Below, in pieces: positions 1-7,348 of a stretch of DNA of 15,445 nucleotides; within the stretch, counting starts at the first letter, position 1, and every line of letters begins with the position of its first letter. A program made the translations under genes and the position numbers. Source of the stretch: Coriobacteriales bacterium (lineage in GTDB: Bacteria > Actinomycetota > Coriobacteriia > Coriobacteriales > UBA8131). The notes under the pieces were generated by a model. It was not told where the DNA came from. It did no database searches and saw only the letters and a program-made list of their open reading frames with translations. The stretch is taken from positions 1 through 15,445 of the forward strand of contig JAITEK010000103.1 in assembly GCA_031282085.1 (NCBI GenBank). The letters run 5' to 3'.

Positions 1-225
1 CCCCGGTTGTCTCACGCTTTCCGCTTGAGAGGTGCGCAAGACGCAAGGAGATATACTATCCGTGCGAGAGGTCGATGTCAATAAGAATCTCGGAGAAAAT
101 CGAATAAATATCTTCGGGGCTCGCCGCCGCTTTTGGCGGACTACAAATTTTACCCTAAGTGGGCCTCGCAAACAATAGTACAATACCTGAAAAACCAGAA
201 AAATCGAGAGAGGTTTGGTAGCGGC

Positions 226-1026
226 ATGTCACAGGATAAACTTGGGCTCCTTCGCGAGAGGATACGAGCGTTGGGGAGCGTCGCGGTCGCCTTCAGCGGC
301 GGGGTCGACTCAACGCTGCTACTGTATCTCGCACATGAAGAGCTGGGTGAAGACTGTCTGGCCGTTACGGCGCGCTCTCACTCCTTTCCCGCGCGTGAGC
401 TTGCCGAGACCCAGGCCTTCTGCGCCACGCACGGCATCGCACACGTTATAGTAGATAGTGAGGAGCTTGATATTGAGGGCTTCTCGTCCAATCCTCCCAA
501 TCGCTGTTACCTGTGCAAGAACGCGTTGTTTGAGCGCTTGGAGGAAGTTGCCCGCGACCACGGACTTGCCTGTATGGCTGAAGGCTCCAACCTGGATGAC
601 GAGGGTGATTATCGTCCTGGTCTGCAGGCCGTCGCGGAGCGTGGGGTGCGCAGCCCGCTACGCGAGGCGGGGCTGGATAAGGCCGACGTGCGCGCCCTCT
701 CGCGGACCCTGGGGTTGCCAACCGCCGACAAGCCCAGCTTCGCCTGCCTCGCCTCACGCTTTGCCTACGGCGAGCATATAAGTGTTGAGGGGCTTAGGCG
801 CGTGGAGCGCGCTGAGCGCTTCTTGCTGGATGAGGGGTTGCGACAGGTGCGCGTGCGCGTACACGGCGATGTGGCGCGCATAGAGACCGACGAGGCGGGG
901 ATGAGGGCCTTGGGGGACGCTCGACTGCGCGAGCGCACGCATGAGGCGCTCACGGCGCTGGGCTTCACGTTTGTTGCGCTTGACTTGGCTGGGTATCGCA
1001 CGGGGTCTATGAACGCTACGTTGTGA
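226..1026 (+). CDS. larE: ATP-dependent sulfur transferase, LarE family
   Basis: LarE-family enzymes adenylate the pyridinium dicarboxylate intermediate and insert sulfur into it during synthesis of the nickel-pincer nucleotide cofactor of lactate racemase-type (LarA) enzymes. The 266-residue protein is close to the usual family length. The PP-loop motif SGGVDS is at residues 24-29, and EGSNLDDEGDYRPG at about 119-132 is typical of the family. Cysteines lie at 94 and 97 (CYLC) and 174 (FACLASR). The last matches the position of the sulfur-donating cysteine of the classical enzyme; all three together would also suit a cluster-type LarE. I chose ATG 226 because AGAGAGG lies 12 nt upstream and the core fold begins right after it. 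An in-frame TTG at 133 would add 31 residues unlike the family. It is the only + strand gene here, converges with the LCP gene, and no larB, larC or larA is in the window. Confidence 0.85.
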   Translation: MSQDKLGLLRERIRALGSVAVAFSGGVDSTLLLYLAHEELGEDCLAVTARSHSFPARELAETQAFCATHGIAHVIVDSEELDIEGFSSNPPNRCYLCKNALFERLEEVARDHGLACMAEGSNLDDEGDYRPGLQAVAERGVRSPLREAGLDKADVRALSRTLGLPTADKPSFACLASRFAYGEHISVEGLRRVERAERFLLDEGLRQVRVRVHGDVARIETDEAGMRALGDARLRERTHEALTALGFTFVALDLAGYRTGSMNATL

Positions 1027-1035
1027 GGGTGTGGC

Positions 1036-1227
1036 GTGTGTCGCGCTGCGCGCTCCTGATGCGTCGCTCGCTATCGCTCGCGACTGGATTCTGGGACAAG
1101 CCCAGAATGACGAGCGGGGGGTGATGGGCGGAAAAGTGCACGTCACCCTGGGTTTATCCCAGGGTCCACCCGGCGGCGGTAGCCGACGGAGCTACGATAC
1201 ATCGAGGAACGGCGCAGCCGTTCTCGT
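1036..1227 (-). repeat. Composite palindromic element, copy 1 (modules A and B facing each other)
   Basis: This fills the gap between the convergent larE and LCP genes. Module A (1036-1120, + orientation) starts GTGTGTCGCGCTGCG, contains a GTCGC...GCGAC stem-loop and ends with a palindrome at 1088-1108 (8-bp arms, loop ACAAG) followed by TGACGAGCGGGG. Module B (1138-1227, - orientation) has three stem-loops: GAACGGC/GCCGTTC at 1207-1223, a CGGCGG-rich hairpin at about 1168-1188, and a palindrome at 1145-1165 (arms ACCCTGGG/CCCAGGGT). Read on the - strand this is B-> <-A, the arrangement found twice more at 14.3-14.7 kb. The hairpins have no U tract, so they do not look like standard terminators, though one could still affect both convergent transcripts. 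Confidence 0.85.
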
Positions 1228-1249
1228 GGCACAGCGGTACGGCGGGGGC

Positions 1250-2755
1250 TTAGGCGGGGAAGTCGTTGCCTACTACTACCAGTATGTTGCCGGTGAAGGA
1301 GTAGCGGCCCAGAGAGGCGATGGTCTTGCCGTAGCCGAGACGGCGGCGGATATCCTCGGCGGCGGCCTTGCTTGTCTCATCCTGGTAGATGATGAGCGTC
1401 TCGTCGTAGACGTAGGCGTTCGCGTTGCCTATCTCGCCGCGCTGATAGCCCGCGAGCGCCAACATGTCGGAGACGCTCGTCGCGCTGCCCTGGATGCCGC
1501 AGCCATTGCGGACATCTACGAGATACTGCGAGGCGTCAATGGATGAAGCGCCGCCAGCGGTCTGATCGACAGCGCCCGGTGTTGAGCTGGGCAGATAGCT
1601 GTCGGGTACAACGCCGGCCCGGGGGTCATCTTGAAGCTCCGGGTACTCGCCCGCGTCTAGTGCCGTGATAAGCTCCTGCCAGGCATAGCTGTCGAGAATC
1701 TCAACTGATAACTTGTCTTCCCCGATATACACAGAATCGCTCGAAGCGGGAAGATGATAGGTGTAGATGCCGCTCTCCTCCATCCCCTGCATGCCTTGAG
1801 CGATTTTGACGAGTTTGGCGACATCCATATTCGTGAAGGTCATCGTCGCCATATTGGAGACCGTGTTCGCAATGGTAGGCGGATCGGAGGCCAGCACCTG
1901 CTTGGCGAGCGCCTGCAGGAAGGTGCGTTGGTTGGCCTGGCGTTGATAGTCACCTTGATCAAAACTGTTGCGTGCGCGACAGAAGGTGAGTGCGTGCGCG
2001 CCATCGAGCGTCTGAACGCCCGCATAGATGTCGAGGCCACCGGAGTCTGGGTCATTGACGATGTCAACCGGGACGTCCACCTCAACGCCTCCCAGGCCAT
2101 CCACAAGGTTCTCAAGACCGGTGAAGTTGATCTGGGCGAAGTAGGAGATCTGGACGCCGGCGAGGTTCTGCACCGTCTTGATCGTCAAAGCAGCTCCCGA
2201 TCCGGGCTCCTCTAACTCGGCAAAGGTGTAGGCGGCATTTATCTTGTTGTAGCCGTAGCCGGGTATCTCCACGTAGAGGTCGCGGGGTATCGAGATCAGG
2301 GAGGCCCGTTTGTTCTTCTGGTCGACGCGCGCCAATATGAGGGTGTCGGTGCGCGGCACCTCATAGCCTTCGCGGTCGTCGGTACCCATGAGCAGTATCC
2401 AGAAGGGGTCTTCGGGTTTCTCCGGCTCCACAAAGAGGCCCTCATAGACGCCGCTGTCAAAGTTGGCCTGGTTGCCTAAGAGGTCGCGGCCCAGCTCGCC
2501 GTTGAGCCACAGCACCCACACAGTCGCGGCGACCACGATGGCGGCAAGCAGAGAGACGAGCGCGATACTCAGGCCCATGATGATGGTCTTCTTACGCGCG
2601 CGCTTCTTCCTCAGTTGAGCGTAGCCATCGGCCGATCCGTTCCGCGAGAGCTTCTTGGCGTCCACGGCTGAATGCGAGCGCGCGCTGACGAGGTTGACGT
2701 GGCTCTGCGCTATATCCCAGTTGTTGTTTCGCATGCGTCGCGAAGATGTGGCCAT
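1250..2755 (-). CDS. LCP (LytR-CpsA-Psr) family protein with LytR_C domain
   Basis: LCP proteins are membrane-anchored, extracytoplasmic transferases that move undecaprenyl-linked glycopolymers (teichoic acids, capsule or secondary wall polymers) onto peptidoglycan. The 501-residue protein has a basic cytoplasmic N-terminus, one membrane helix at about 58-83, an LCP domain at about 117-295 and a C-terminal LytR_C domain at about 411-497, after a Pro/Ser/Gly-rich linker. Conserved LCP features are visible: GTDDR (124-128), RTDT (from R135), SIPRD (155-159), and a cluster at about 259-277 with R260, R262, D266, R272 and R277 that would hold the lipid pyrophosphate. I chose ATG 2755 because AGGAAG lies 7 nt upstream; a TTG at 2821 extends the frame by 22 residues but lacks a ribosome site. 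The acceptor polymer cannot be told from sequence. It lies downstream of murA across a 264-nt gap with its own candidate promoter. Confidence 0.88.
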   Translation of the reverse strand: MATSSRRMRNNNWDIAQSHVNLVSARSHSAVDAKKLSRNGSADGYAQLRKKRARKKTIIMGLSIALVSLLAAIVVAATVWVLWLNGELGRDLLGNQANFDSGVYEGLFVEPEKPEDPFWILLMGTDDREGYEVPRTDTLILARVDQKNKRASLISIPRDLYVEIPGYGYNKINAAYTFAELEEPGSGAALTIKTVQNLAGVQISYFAQINFTGLENLVDGLGGVEVDVPVDIVNDPDSGGLDIYAGVQTLDGAHALTFCRARNSFDQGDYQRQANQRTFLQALAKQVLASDPPTIANTVSNMATMTFTNMDVAKLVKIAQGMQGMEESGIYTYHLPASSDSVYIGEDKLSVEILDSYAWQELITALDAGEYPELQDDPRAGVVPDSYLPSSTPGAVDQTAGGASSIDASQYLVDVRNGCGIQGSATSVSDMLALAGYQRGEIGNANAYVYDETLIIYQDETSKAAAEDIRRRLGYGKTIASLGRYSFTGNILVVVGNDFPA

Positions 2756-2863
2756 GCAGGAACTTCCTATCAGTTTCCGGTCAATGGGCACCACGCTCCT
2801 CGGAAACCTTTTGCTGTTCAATCATGATGCCCGGTCGACTTGATTGATTCAGTCGTAGGACCC

Positions 2864-2891
2864 ATTATCTCATATTGCCGCGATTCGTCCA
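2864..2891 (-). promoter_or_regulatory. Candidate sigma-70-type promoter for the LCP gene
   Basis: On the - strand, GATAAT (2869-2864) fits a -10 box and TGGACG (2891-2886) a weak -35 box, 16 bp apart. This lies about 110 nt before the LCP start codon in a locally AT-richer stretch. It would let the LCP gene be transcribed separately from murA. The -35 match is only 4 of 6. Confidence 0.35.
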
Positions 2892-2923
2892 GCGAAACGA
2901 CACACAGTTGACACTATCCCATC

Positions 2924-3004
2924 ATTGCCGGACTTGTTCCGGCAATCCAAGCCGCCAGGTTACGGTTGCTGGCGCAGCCGAAGCGTCCCGGGCAAGCCCG
3001 GGGA
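2924..3004. repeat. Pair of outward-facing palindromic repeats between murA and the LCP gene
   Basis: Two members of the dispersed palindrome family flank a 39-bp spacer. The first (2924-2946) has 9-bp arms ATTGCCGGA/TCCGGCAAT around CTTGT, so it is in - orientation. The second (2986-3004) has arms CCCGGG/CCCGGG around CAAG followed by GATGAC, so it is in + orientation. The orientation is the reverse of the B-> <-A composites. The second begins only 16 nt after the murA stop, so it would form a 3' hairpin on the murA transcript, but no U run follows it. Confidence 0.8.
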
Positions 3005-3019
3005 TGACAGCGGAGGATC

Positions 3020-4288
3020 TCAGGCGCTGGGGGCGCGTTTTATTTGGGCGCCGAGGGATGCTAGTTTGTCGACGAAATGCTCGTAGCCGCGGTCGATGTG
3101 CTCAACGCCTGCTACGACGGTCTGTCCGTCGGCTACCAGGCCCGCCAGTACCAAGGCGGCGCCGCCGCGTAGGTCGGGAGAACGCACGGGAGCGCCCGAA
3201 AGTTGGCGCACGCCAGTCACGAACGCGAAGTGGCCCTCTATCCGTATCTCAGCGCCCATCCGCGCGATCTCGTCGGCGAACATGAAGCGGTTCTCAAAGA
3301 CGTTCTCGGTGATGACGCTGCGGCCATCAGCCAGTGCGTCAAGCACCATGAACTGCGCCTGGAGGTCGGTGGGGAACCCCGGATGCGGCAGGGTCTGTAT
3401 GTCTACCGGTTTGATGGCGCCGCTGTGACTCACGGTGATGCTGTCTGAACCCACCTCAAGTTGCACGCCCATCGCCCGCAGCTTTGTGAGCGCCATCTCA
3501 AGATGGGAAGGGTCAACGCCCTTAACGGTAACGGGGCCGCCGCCGAGCACGCCTGCGACGAGGAAGGTGCCCGCCTCGATGCGGTCGCCTACGGTTGTAT
3601 GGGACGCTACCGGGCTGAGTTCCTTTACGCCCTCGATGCTGATGGCCGGCGTTCCAGCGCCCTCTATCCGCGCGCCCATCGCAATGAGATAATTCGCCAA
3701 ATCGACGATCTCCGGCTCACGGGCGGCGTTGTTGATGATGGTTGTGCCTTGCGCGAGGACAGCCGCCATCATGAGGTTCTCGGTCGCTCCGACGCTGGGG
3801 AACTCCAGTATGACCGGAGCACCTATCAGCCCCTGGGGGATGGACGCGTCGATGAATCCATGCGCGATGTCGAAGCTCACACCCAGGGCCTCAAGACCGG
3901 CGATGTGCATGTCGAGCTTGCGCGAGCCTATCTGGCAGCCGCCCGGCATGGCGACGTGCGCCCGGCCGAAGCGCGCGATGAGCGGCCCCAGGACCGCGAT
4001 GGAGGCGCGCATCTGGGCAACGAGTTCGTAGGGAGCCTCAATGGAATCGACGGGGGCGGTGTCTATGGCAACCCGATGGTCTCCAAAACTGACCTTTGCT
4101 CCCAGATTGGAGAGGACTTTGCCCATGAGCGTGACGTCTGAGATGATGGGGACGTTCTCGATGGTCGTCAGGCCCGGCGCCAGAAGTGATGCGGCCATAA
4201 GTTTGAGCACCGAGTTCTTGGCGCCCGCGATGTTAACGGTGCCCTCAAGCGGGGCACCGCCACTGACAATGATAAGGTCTTCTGACAA
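3020..4288 (-). CDS. murA: UDP-N-acetylglucosamine 1-carboxyvinyltransferase
   Basis: This cytoplasmic enzyme transfers enolpyruvate from PEP to UDP-GlcNAc, the first committed step of peptidoglycan synthesis. The 422 residues fit the family length. The substrate-binding GAKN (22-25) with K24, the active-site loop PGGCQIGSRKLDMHI with C118, and GFPTDLQAQ with the conserved Asp near 305 are all present. C118 is the residue alkylated by fosfomycin, and there is no Cys-to-Asp change of the kind linked to intrinsic resistance. The start is TTG at 4288, supported by AAGAAGG 8 nt upstream. The gene begins 21 nt after the atpC stop, so it is probably cotranscribed with the ATP synthase genes, an association also known near atpC in other Actinobacteria. 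Confidence 0.95.
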   Translation of the reverse strand: MSEDLIIVSGGAPLEGTVNIAGAKNSVLKLMAASLLAPGLTTIENVPIISDVTLMGKVLSNLGAKVSFGDHRVAIDTAPVDSIEAPYELVAQMRASIAVLGPLIARFGRAHVAMPGGCQIGSRKLDMHIAGLEALGVSFDIAHGFIDASIPQGLIGAPVILEFPSVGATENLMMAAVLAQGTTIINNAAREPEIVDLANYLIAMGARIEGAGTPAISIEGVKELSPVASHTTVGDRIEAGTFLVAGVLGGGPVTVKGVDPSHLEMALTKLRAMGVQLEVGSDSITVSHSGAIKPVDIQTLPHPGFPTDLQAQFMVLDALADGRSVITENVFENRFMFADEIARMGAEIRIEGHFAFVTGVRQLSGAPVRSPDLRGGAALVLAGLVADGQTVVAGVEHIDRGYEHFVDKLASLGAQIKRAPSA

Positions 4289-4309
4289 CGGTATAGCCTT
4301 CTTAGTGAG

Positions 4310-4723
4310 CTAGGCGCGAGCGGCGTGCAGGTTCTCCAGCAACTCGAAAAACGCGATCTCGTCGTTATAGAACGCCGCGCGGGAATCGTCCTCGGCCAAA
4401 GCGGACAGCTTCTGCTCGGCCGCGGCCTTAGACGCGCGCGCCTCCTCGGGGGTGACTGTAGACGCGTCAACGGCGCGGGTCGCCAGTACGACGACCTTGG
4501 TCCCGTCGATCTCCACATAGCCGCCGGTGACCGCAAAGGCGAGAGGCTCGCTATTCTCCTCCCGCTTCACCCGGATAGCACCGAGCTTGAGGGTGGAGAC
4601 GACGGGGGCGTGCTTGGCGAGTATGCCGAGCTCACCCTCGCTGCCCGGGACGGAGACGAAGTTCACTTCCTCCGAGAACAGCAGGCTCTCCGGCGTTACG
4701 ATATCGCAGCGAAAGGTACTCAT
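4310..4723 (-). CDS. atpC: F1Fo ATP synthase epsilon subunit
   Basis: The epsilon subunit is part of the central stalk and can restrain ATP hydrolysis through its C-terminal helices. The 137-residue protein has the N-terminal beta-sandwich (MSTFRCDIVTPESLLF, then PGSEGELGILAKHAP at about 27-41) and a C-terminal helical hairpin rich in Ala, Glu and Lys from about residue 90. The ATG at 4723 is one base after the atpD TGA, so translation is probably coupled. No strong ribosome site is seen, only GAAGAG inside the end of atpD. Confidence 0.95.
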   Translation of the reverse strand: MSTFRCDIVTPESLLFSEEVNFVSVPGSEGELGILAKHAPVVSTLKLGAIRVKREENSEPLAFAVTGGYVEIDGTKVVVLATRAVDASTVTPEEARASKAAAEQKLSALAEDDSRAAFYNDEIAFFELLENLHAARA

Positions 4724-4724
4724 A

Positions 4725-6155
4725 TCAGGCGCTCTTCAGCTTCTCGGCGGCCTCGTAGACTTCCTCGATGGCGCCCTTGTAGCGGAAGGCCTGCTCGGGG
4801 ATGTCGTCGCACTCACCGTCGATGATGGCGGCAAAGCTGCGCACCGTGTCCTCGAGCTTGACGTACTTACCGGGGTTGCCCGTGAAGACCTCGGCCACAT
4901 GGAAGGGCTGGCCCAGGAATTGCTGTATCTTGCGGGCGCGGCTCACAGTGAGCTTCTGGTCCTCGGAAAGCTCGTCCATACCGAGGATGGCGATGATGTC
5001 CTGGAGGTCGGAGTAGGTCTGGAGTACCTCCTGCACGGTAACGGCCACGCGGTAGTGCTCCTCGCCGAGTACCTCGGCGGAAAGCGCACGCGAGGTTGAT
5101 TGCAACGGGTCGACGGCCGGATAGATGCCGAGCTCGGCGATGGAACGCGAGAGAACCGTCGTCGCGTCGAGGTGGATGAAGGCCGTGGCCGGCGCGGGGT
5201 CGGTAAGGTCGTCGGCGGGCACGTAGATGGCCTGCACCGAGGTGATGGAGCCGGTCTTGGTGGAGGTGATGCGTTCCTGCAGATCACCCATCTCGGTGGA
5301 AAGCGTCGGCTGGTAACCTACGGCCGAGGGCATACGCCCGAGCAGAGCGGAGACCTCAGAACCCGCCTGGGTGAAACGGAAGATGTTGTCGATGAACAAC
5401 AACACGTCCTGGCCCTGGTCACGGAAATACTCCGCAGAGGTCAGCCCCGCGAGACCGACGCGCAGACGCGCTCCGGGAGGCTCGTTCATCTGGCCGTACA
5501 CGAGGCAGGTCTTCTTGATGACGCCGGACTCGTTCATCTCGTTATAGAGGTCGGTACCCTCACGCGTACGCTCGCCCACGCCGGTGAACACCGAGGTGCC
5601 GCCGTGCTCTTGGGCAAGGTTGTTGATGAGCTCCATGATGATAACGGTCTTGCCTACGCCAGCGCCGCCGAACAGGCCCGTCTTGCCACCCTTGATGTAG
5701 GGCTCGAGCAAATCGACAACCTTGATGCCTGTCTCGAATATCTCGGTGGAGGTGGTCAGCTCCTCAAACGCGGGCGCTGCGCGGTGGATGGGATAGTACT
5801 CCTTGATATCGGGAGCCTCGCCGCCGTCGATGAGCTCACCGGTGACGTTCCAGATGCGGCCGAGTGTCTCGGTGCCAACGGGCATCCTGATGGGCGCACC
5901 GGTGTCGACTGCCGAGACCCCGCGCTGAAGTCCGTCGGTGGATGACATCGCAACGGTACGAACGATGTTGCCCGGCAGGTGCGTCTCAACCTCAAGTGTG
6001 AGCTTGACATGGCCGATGGGCGTTTTGGTATCGACGAGCAGTGCGTTATAGATCGGGGGAATCGAATCCTCCGGAAACTCCACATCGACGACTGGGCCGA
6101 CGACGCGAACGACTTGTCCTGCATTCATGGGTACATCCCTCTTCTCAATAGCCAT
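4725..6155 (-). CDS. atpD: F1Fo ATP synthase beta subunit (catalytic)
   Basis: Three copies alternate with alpha in the F1 head and carry the catalytic sites. In this 476-residue protein the P-loop GGAGVGKT is at 163-170, GERTREG with the catalytic Glu at 195, Walker B (VLLFIDN) at 251-257 and the DELSED segment at 394-399. The ATG at 6155 has GGAAGG 6 nt upstream; a later ATG at residue 10 is less likely. Unlike the other subunit genes, which overlap or nearly abut, atpD is separated from atpG by 201 nt holding a tandem repeat and a run of AGGTT motifs, so its expression may be set partly on its own. Confidence 0.98.
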   Translation of the reverse strand: MAIEKRDVPMNAGQVVRVVGPVVDVEFPEDSIPPIYNALLVDTKTPIGHVKLTLEVETHLPGNIVRTVAMSSTDGLQRGVSAVDTGAPIRMPVGTETLGRIWNVTGELIDGGEAPDIKEYYPIHRAAPAFEELTTSTEIFETGIKVVDLLEPYIKGGKTGLFGGAGVGKTVIIMELINNLAQEHGGTSVFTGVGERTREGTDLYNEMNESGVIKKTCLVYGQMNEPPGARLRVGLAGLTSAEYFRDQGQDVLLFIDNIFRFTQAGSEVSALLGRMPSAVGYQPTLSTEMGDLQERITSTKTGSITSVQAIYVPADDLTDPAPATAFIHLDATTVLSRSIAELGIYPAVDPLQSTSRALSAEVLGEEHYRVAVTVQEVLQTYSDLQDIIAILGMDELSEDQKLTVSRARKIQQFLGQPFHVAEVFTGNPGKYVKLEDTVRSFAAIIDGECDDIPEQAFRYKGAIEEVYEAAEKLKSA

Positions 6156-6159
6156 TGCT

Positions 6160-6201
6160 AACCTTCCAAACCTTTCAAAACCTTTTAGAACCCTTTAACC
6201 T
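6160..6201 (-). promoter_or_regulatory. Reiterated AGGTT motifs in the atpD leader
   Basis: Reading the - strand toward atpD, AGGTT or AGGGTT recurs five times. On the + strand these are AACCT at 6160, 6169, 6179 and 6197 and AACCCT at 6189, spaced 8-10 nt. The last copy overlaps the GGAAGG ribosome site of atpD. The others could be decoy ribosome contacts or simply slippage products; the function is unknown. Confidence 0.45.
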
Positions 6202-6216
6202 GTTGCCAAAACCACG

Positions 6217-6354
6217 AAACATCTCATCTACCTGTGCCCACCTTATGGATTCTGGGACAAGCCCAGAATGACGGGTGGTGGTACAAAACATCTTATCTAC
6301 CTGCACTCGCCTTGGGGATTCTGGGACAAGCCCAGAATGACGGGCGGGGCACAA
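6217..6354 (+). repeat. Two tandem 69-bp repeat units with palindromes, inside the atp operon
   Basis: Unit 1 (6217-6285) and unit 2 (6286-6354) share AAACATCT-C/T-ATCTACCTG at the start and a palindrome of 8-bp arms around ACAAG followed by TGACGGG (6249-6269 and 6318-6338). The period is exactly 69 at both the unit start and the palindrome. Only the 15-bp middle part differs much. Unit 2 ends next to the atpG stop at 6357. In mRNA the two hairpins would sit between atpG and atpD. Confidence 0.9.
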
Positions 6355-6356
6355 GG

Positions 6357-7343
6357 CTAGCCTTCCAGGGCGGCGGCGCCGCCGACGATCTCGGTAATCT
6401 CCGTGGTGATGGCACCCTGCCGCGCGCGGTTGAACACCCGCTTAAGGGTAGTCGACATCTCGTTGGCGTTGTCCGTGGCGGACTTCATGGCCTTGCGCCG
6501 AGCGCCTTGCTCCCCTGCCGCTGAATCGAGCAGGGCGTGGAAGATGCGTGTCTCCACATAAGCAGGCAGCAGCGCGTTGAGCACCGCCTCCATCGACGGC
6601 TCATAATCGAAGTAACCCTGCATCTCATCGGCCTGCGACACACTCTCGGCCGCCTTGCGCGCCTGGGCCAGTTTTTCCGCTGCACCGGCAGCGGCTGCCT
6701 TGGCGCTCTCATCCAGATAGATTGCATCCGTCTCGCCCTCGCCTGTCTCATGATAGGCGACGGTCTCGATAGGAAGAATCTGCTCTTTGGTAAGCACCTG
6801 ATCCGCAACGTTCTTCGCGTGGTTGTAAAAGATTACCACCTGGTCGATCTTGTTGTTGATATAGCTGTCGATAACAAAACTCGCTATCTCCCGCGCCTGG
6901 TCTATCTTGGGGTCGGCCGATTGGTCGCGGAAGGACAAAGTCACCGGCAGCTTGCGATAATTGAAGTAGCCAAGCGCCTTCTTACCGCAGAGGATGTTAT
7001 CGCACTCGATACCTTCCTCCTTCATGCGGCTGATGAAGCGGTCGGCAGCCCTCAGCACGTTGCTGTTGAAGCCGCCGGCAAGCCCTCGGTCGGAGACGAC
7101 CACGACAACCGCGATACGCTTAGAGTCGTTCTTTGCCGCAAGCAGAGGGTTCTCGTTGCCGCTTGAGCGACGGGCTACGCTTTGGAGGACCTCGACCATT
7201 GCGACCGCAAAGGGCGTCGCGGCGATGATACGGTCAGTGGCACGCCGGATCTTGGCGGTCGCGACCATCTCCATCGTACGCGTGATCTGCTTGGTCGACT
7301 GGACCGAGTTGATCCGTTTCTGTATGTCGCGCAGAGATGGCAT
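6357..7343 (-). CDS. atpG: F1Fo ATP synthase gamma subunit
   Basis: Gamma is the rotating central shaft that couples the c-ring to the catalytic head. The N-terminal helix (MPSLRDIQKRINSVQSTKQI) and the C-terminal helix (NANEMSTTLKRVFNRARQGAITTEITEI) are clearly recognisable, as is SDRGLAGGFNSN at 84-95. At 328 residues it is about 40 longer than the E. coli protein. The extra length lies mostly at about 198-243, an acidic then Ala-rich segment between ILPIE and YFDYEPS. The ATG at 7343 is 5 nt after the atpA stop, with GAAGGG 8 nt upstream, so coupling with atpA is likely. Confidence 0.96.
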   Translation of the reverse strand: MPSLRDIQKRINSVQSTKQITRTMEMVATAKIRRATDRIIAATPFAVAMVEVLQSVARRSSGNENPLLAAKNDSKRIAVVVVVSDRGLAGGFNSNVLRAADRFISRMKEEGIECDNILCGKKALGYFNYRKLPVTLSFRDQSADPKIDQAREIASFVIDSYINNKIDQVVIFYNHAKNVADQVLTKEQILPIETVAYHETGEGETDAIYLDESAKAAAAGAAEKLAQARKAAESVSQADEMQGYFDYEPSMEAVLNALLPAYVETRIFHALLDSAAGEQGARRKAMKSATDNANEMSTTLKRVFNRARQGAITTEITEIVGGAAALEG

Positions 7344-7348
7344 CTTCG

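Noticed and set aside
1..60. Promoter for larE using TTGAGA (25-30) and TATACT (52-57)
   Set aside because: The spacing is 21 bp, too long for a standard promoter, and the site is over 160 nt from the start codon. TATACT alone is not enough.
133..225. TTG at 133 as the start of larE
   Set aside because: The 31 added residues are not family-like, there is no ribosome site before the TTG, and ATG 226 has one.
1088..1227. Intergenic palindromes read as rho-independent terminators
   Set aside because: No U tract follows the stems, they occur in both orientations, and two copies lie inside the atp operon where termination would cut off atpD. A minor effect on transcription remains possible.
3461..4141. 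A 226-codon + strand frame antisense to murA
   Set aside because: Same reasoning: it overlaps a clear essential gene, without start signals or protein features.
5100..5945. A 281-codon + strand frame antisense to atpD
   Set aside because: Its residues are Gly/Arg/Asp/Val-rich with no family features, and it is wholly contained in a highly conserved gene.
6217..6354. CRISPR-like array
   Set aside because: There are only two units, the palindrome and flank are both repeated, spacers are not unique, and no cas genes are nearby.
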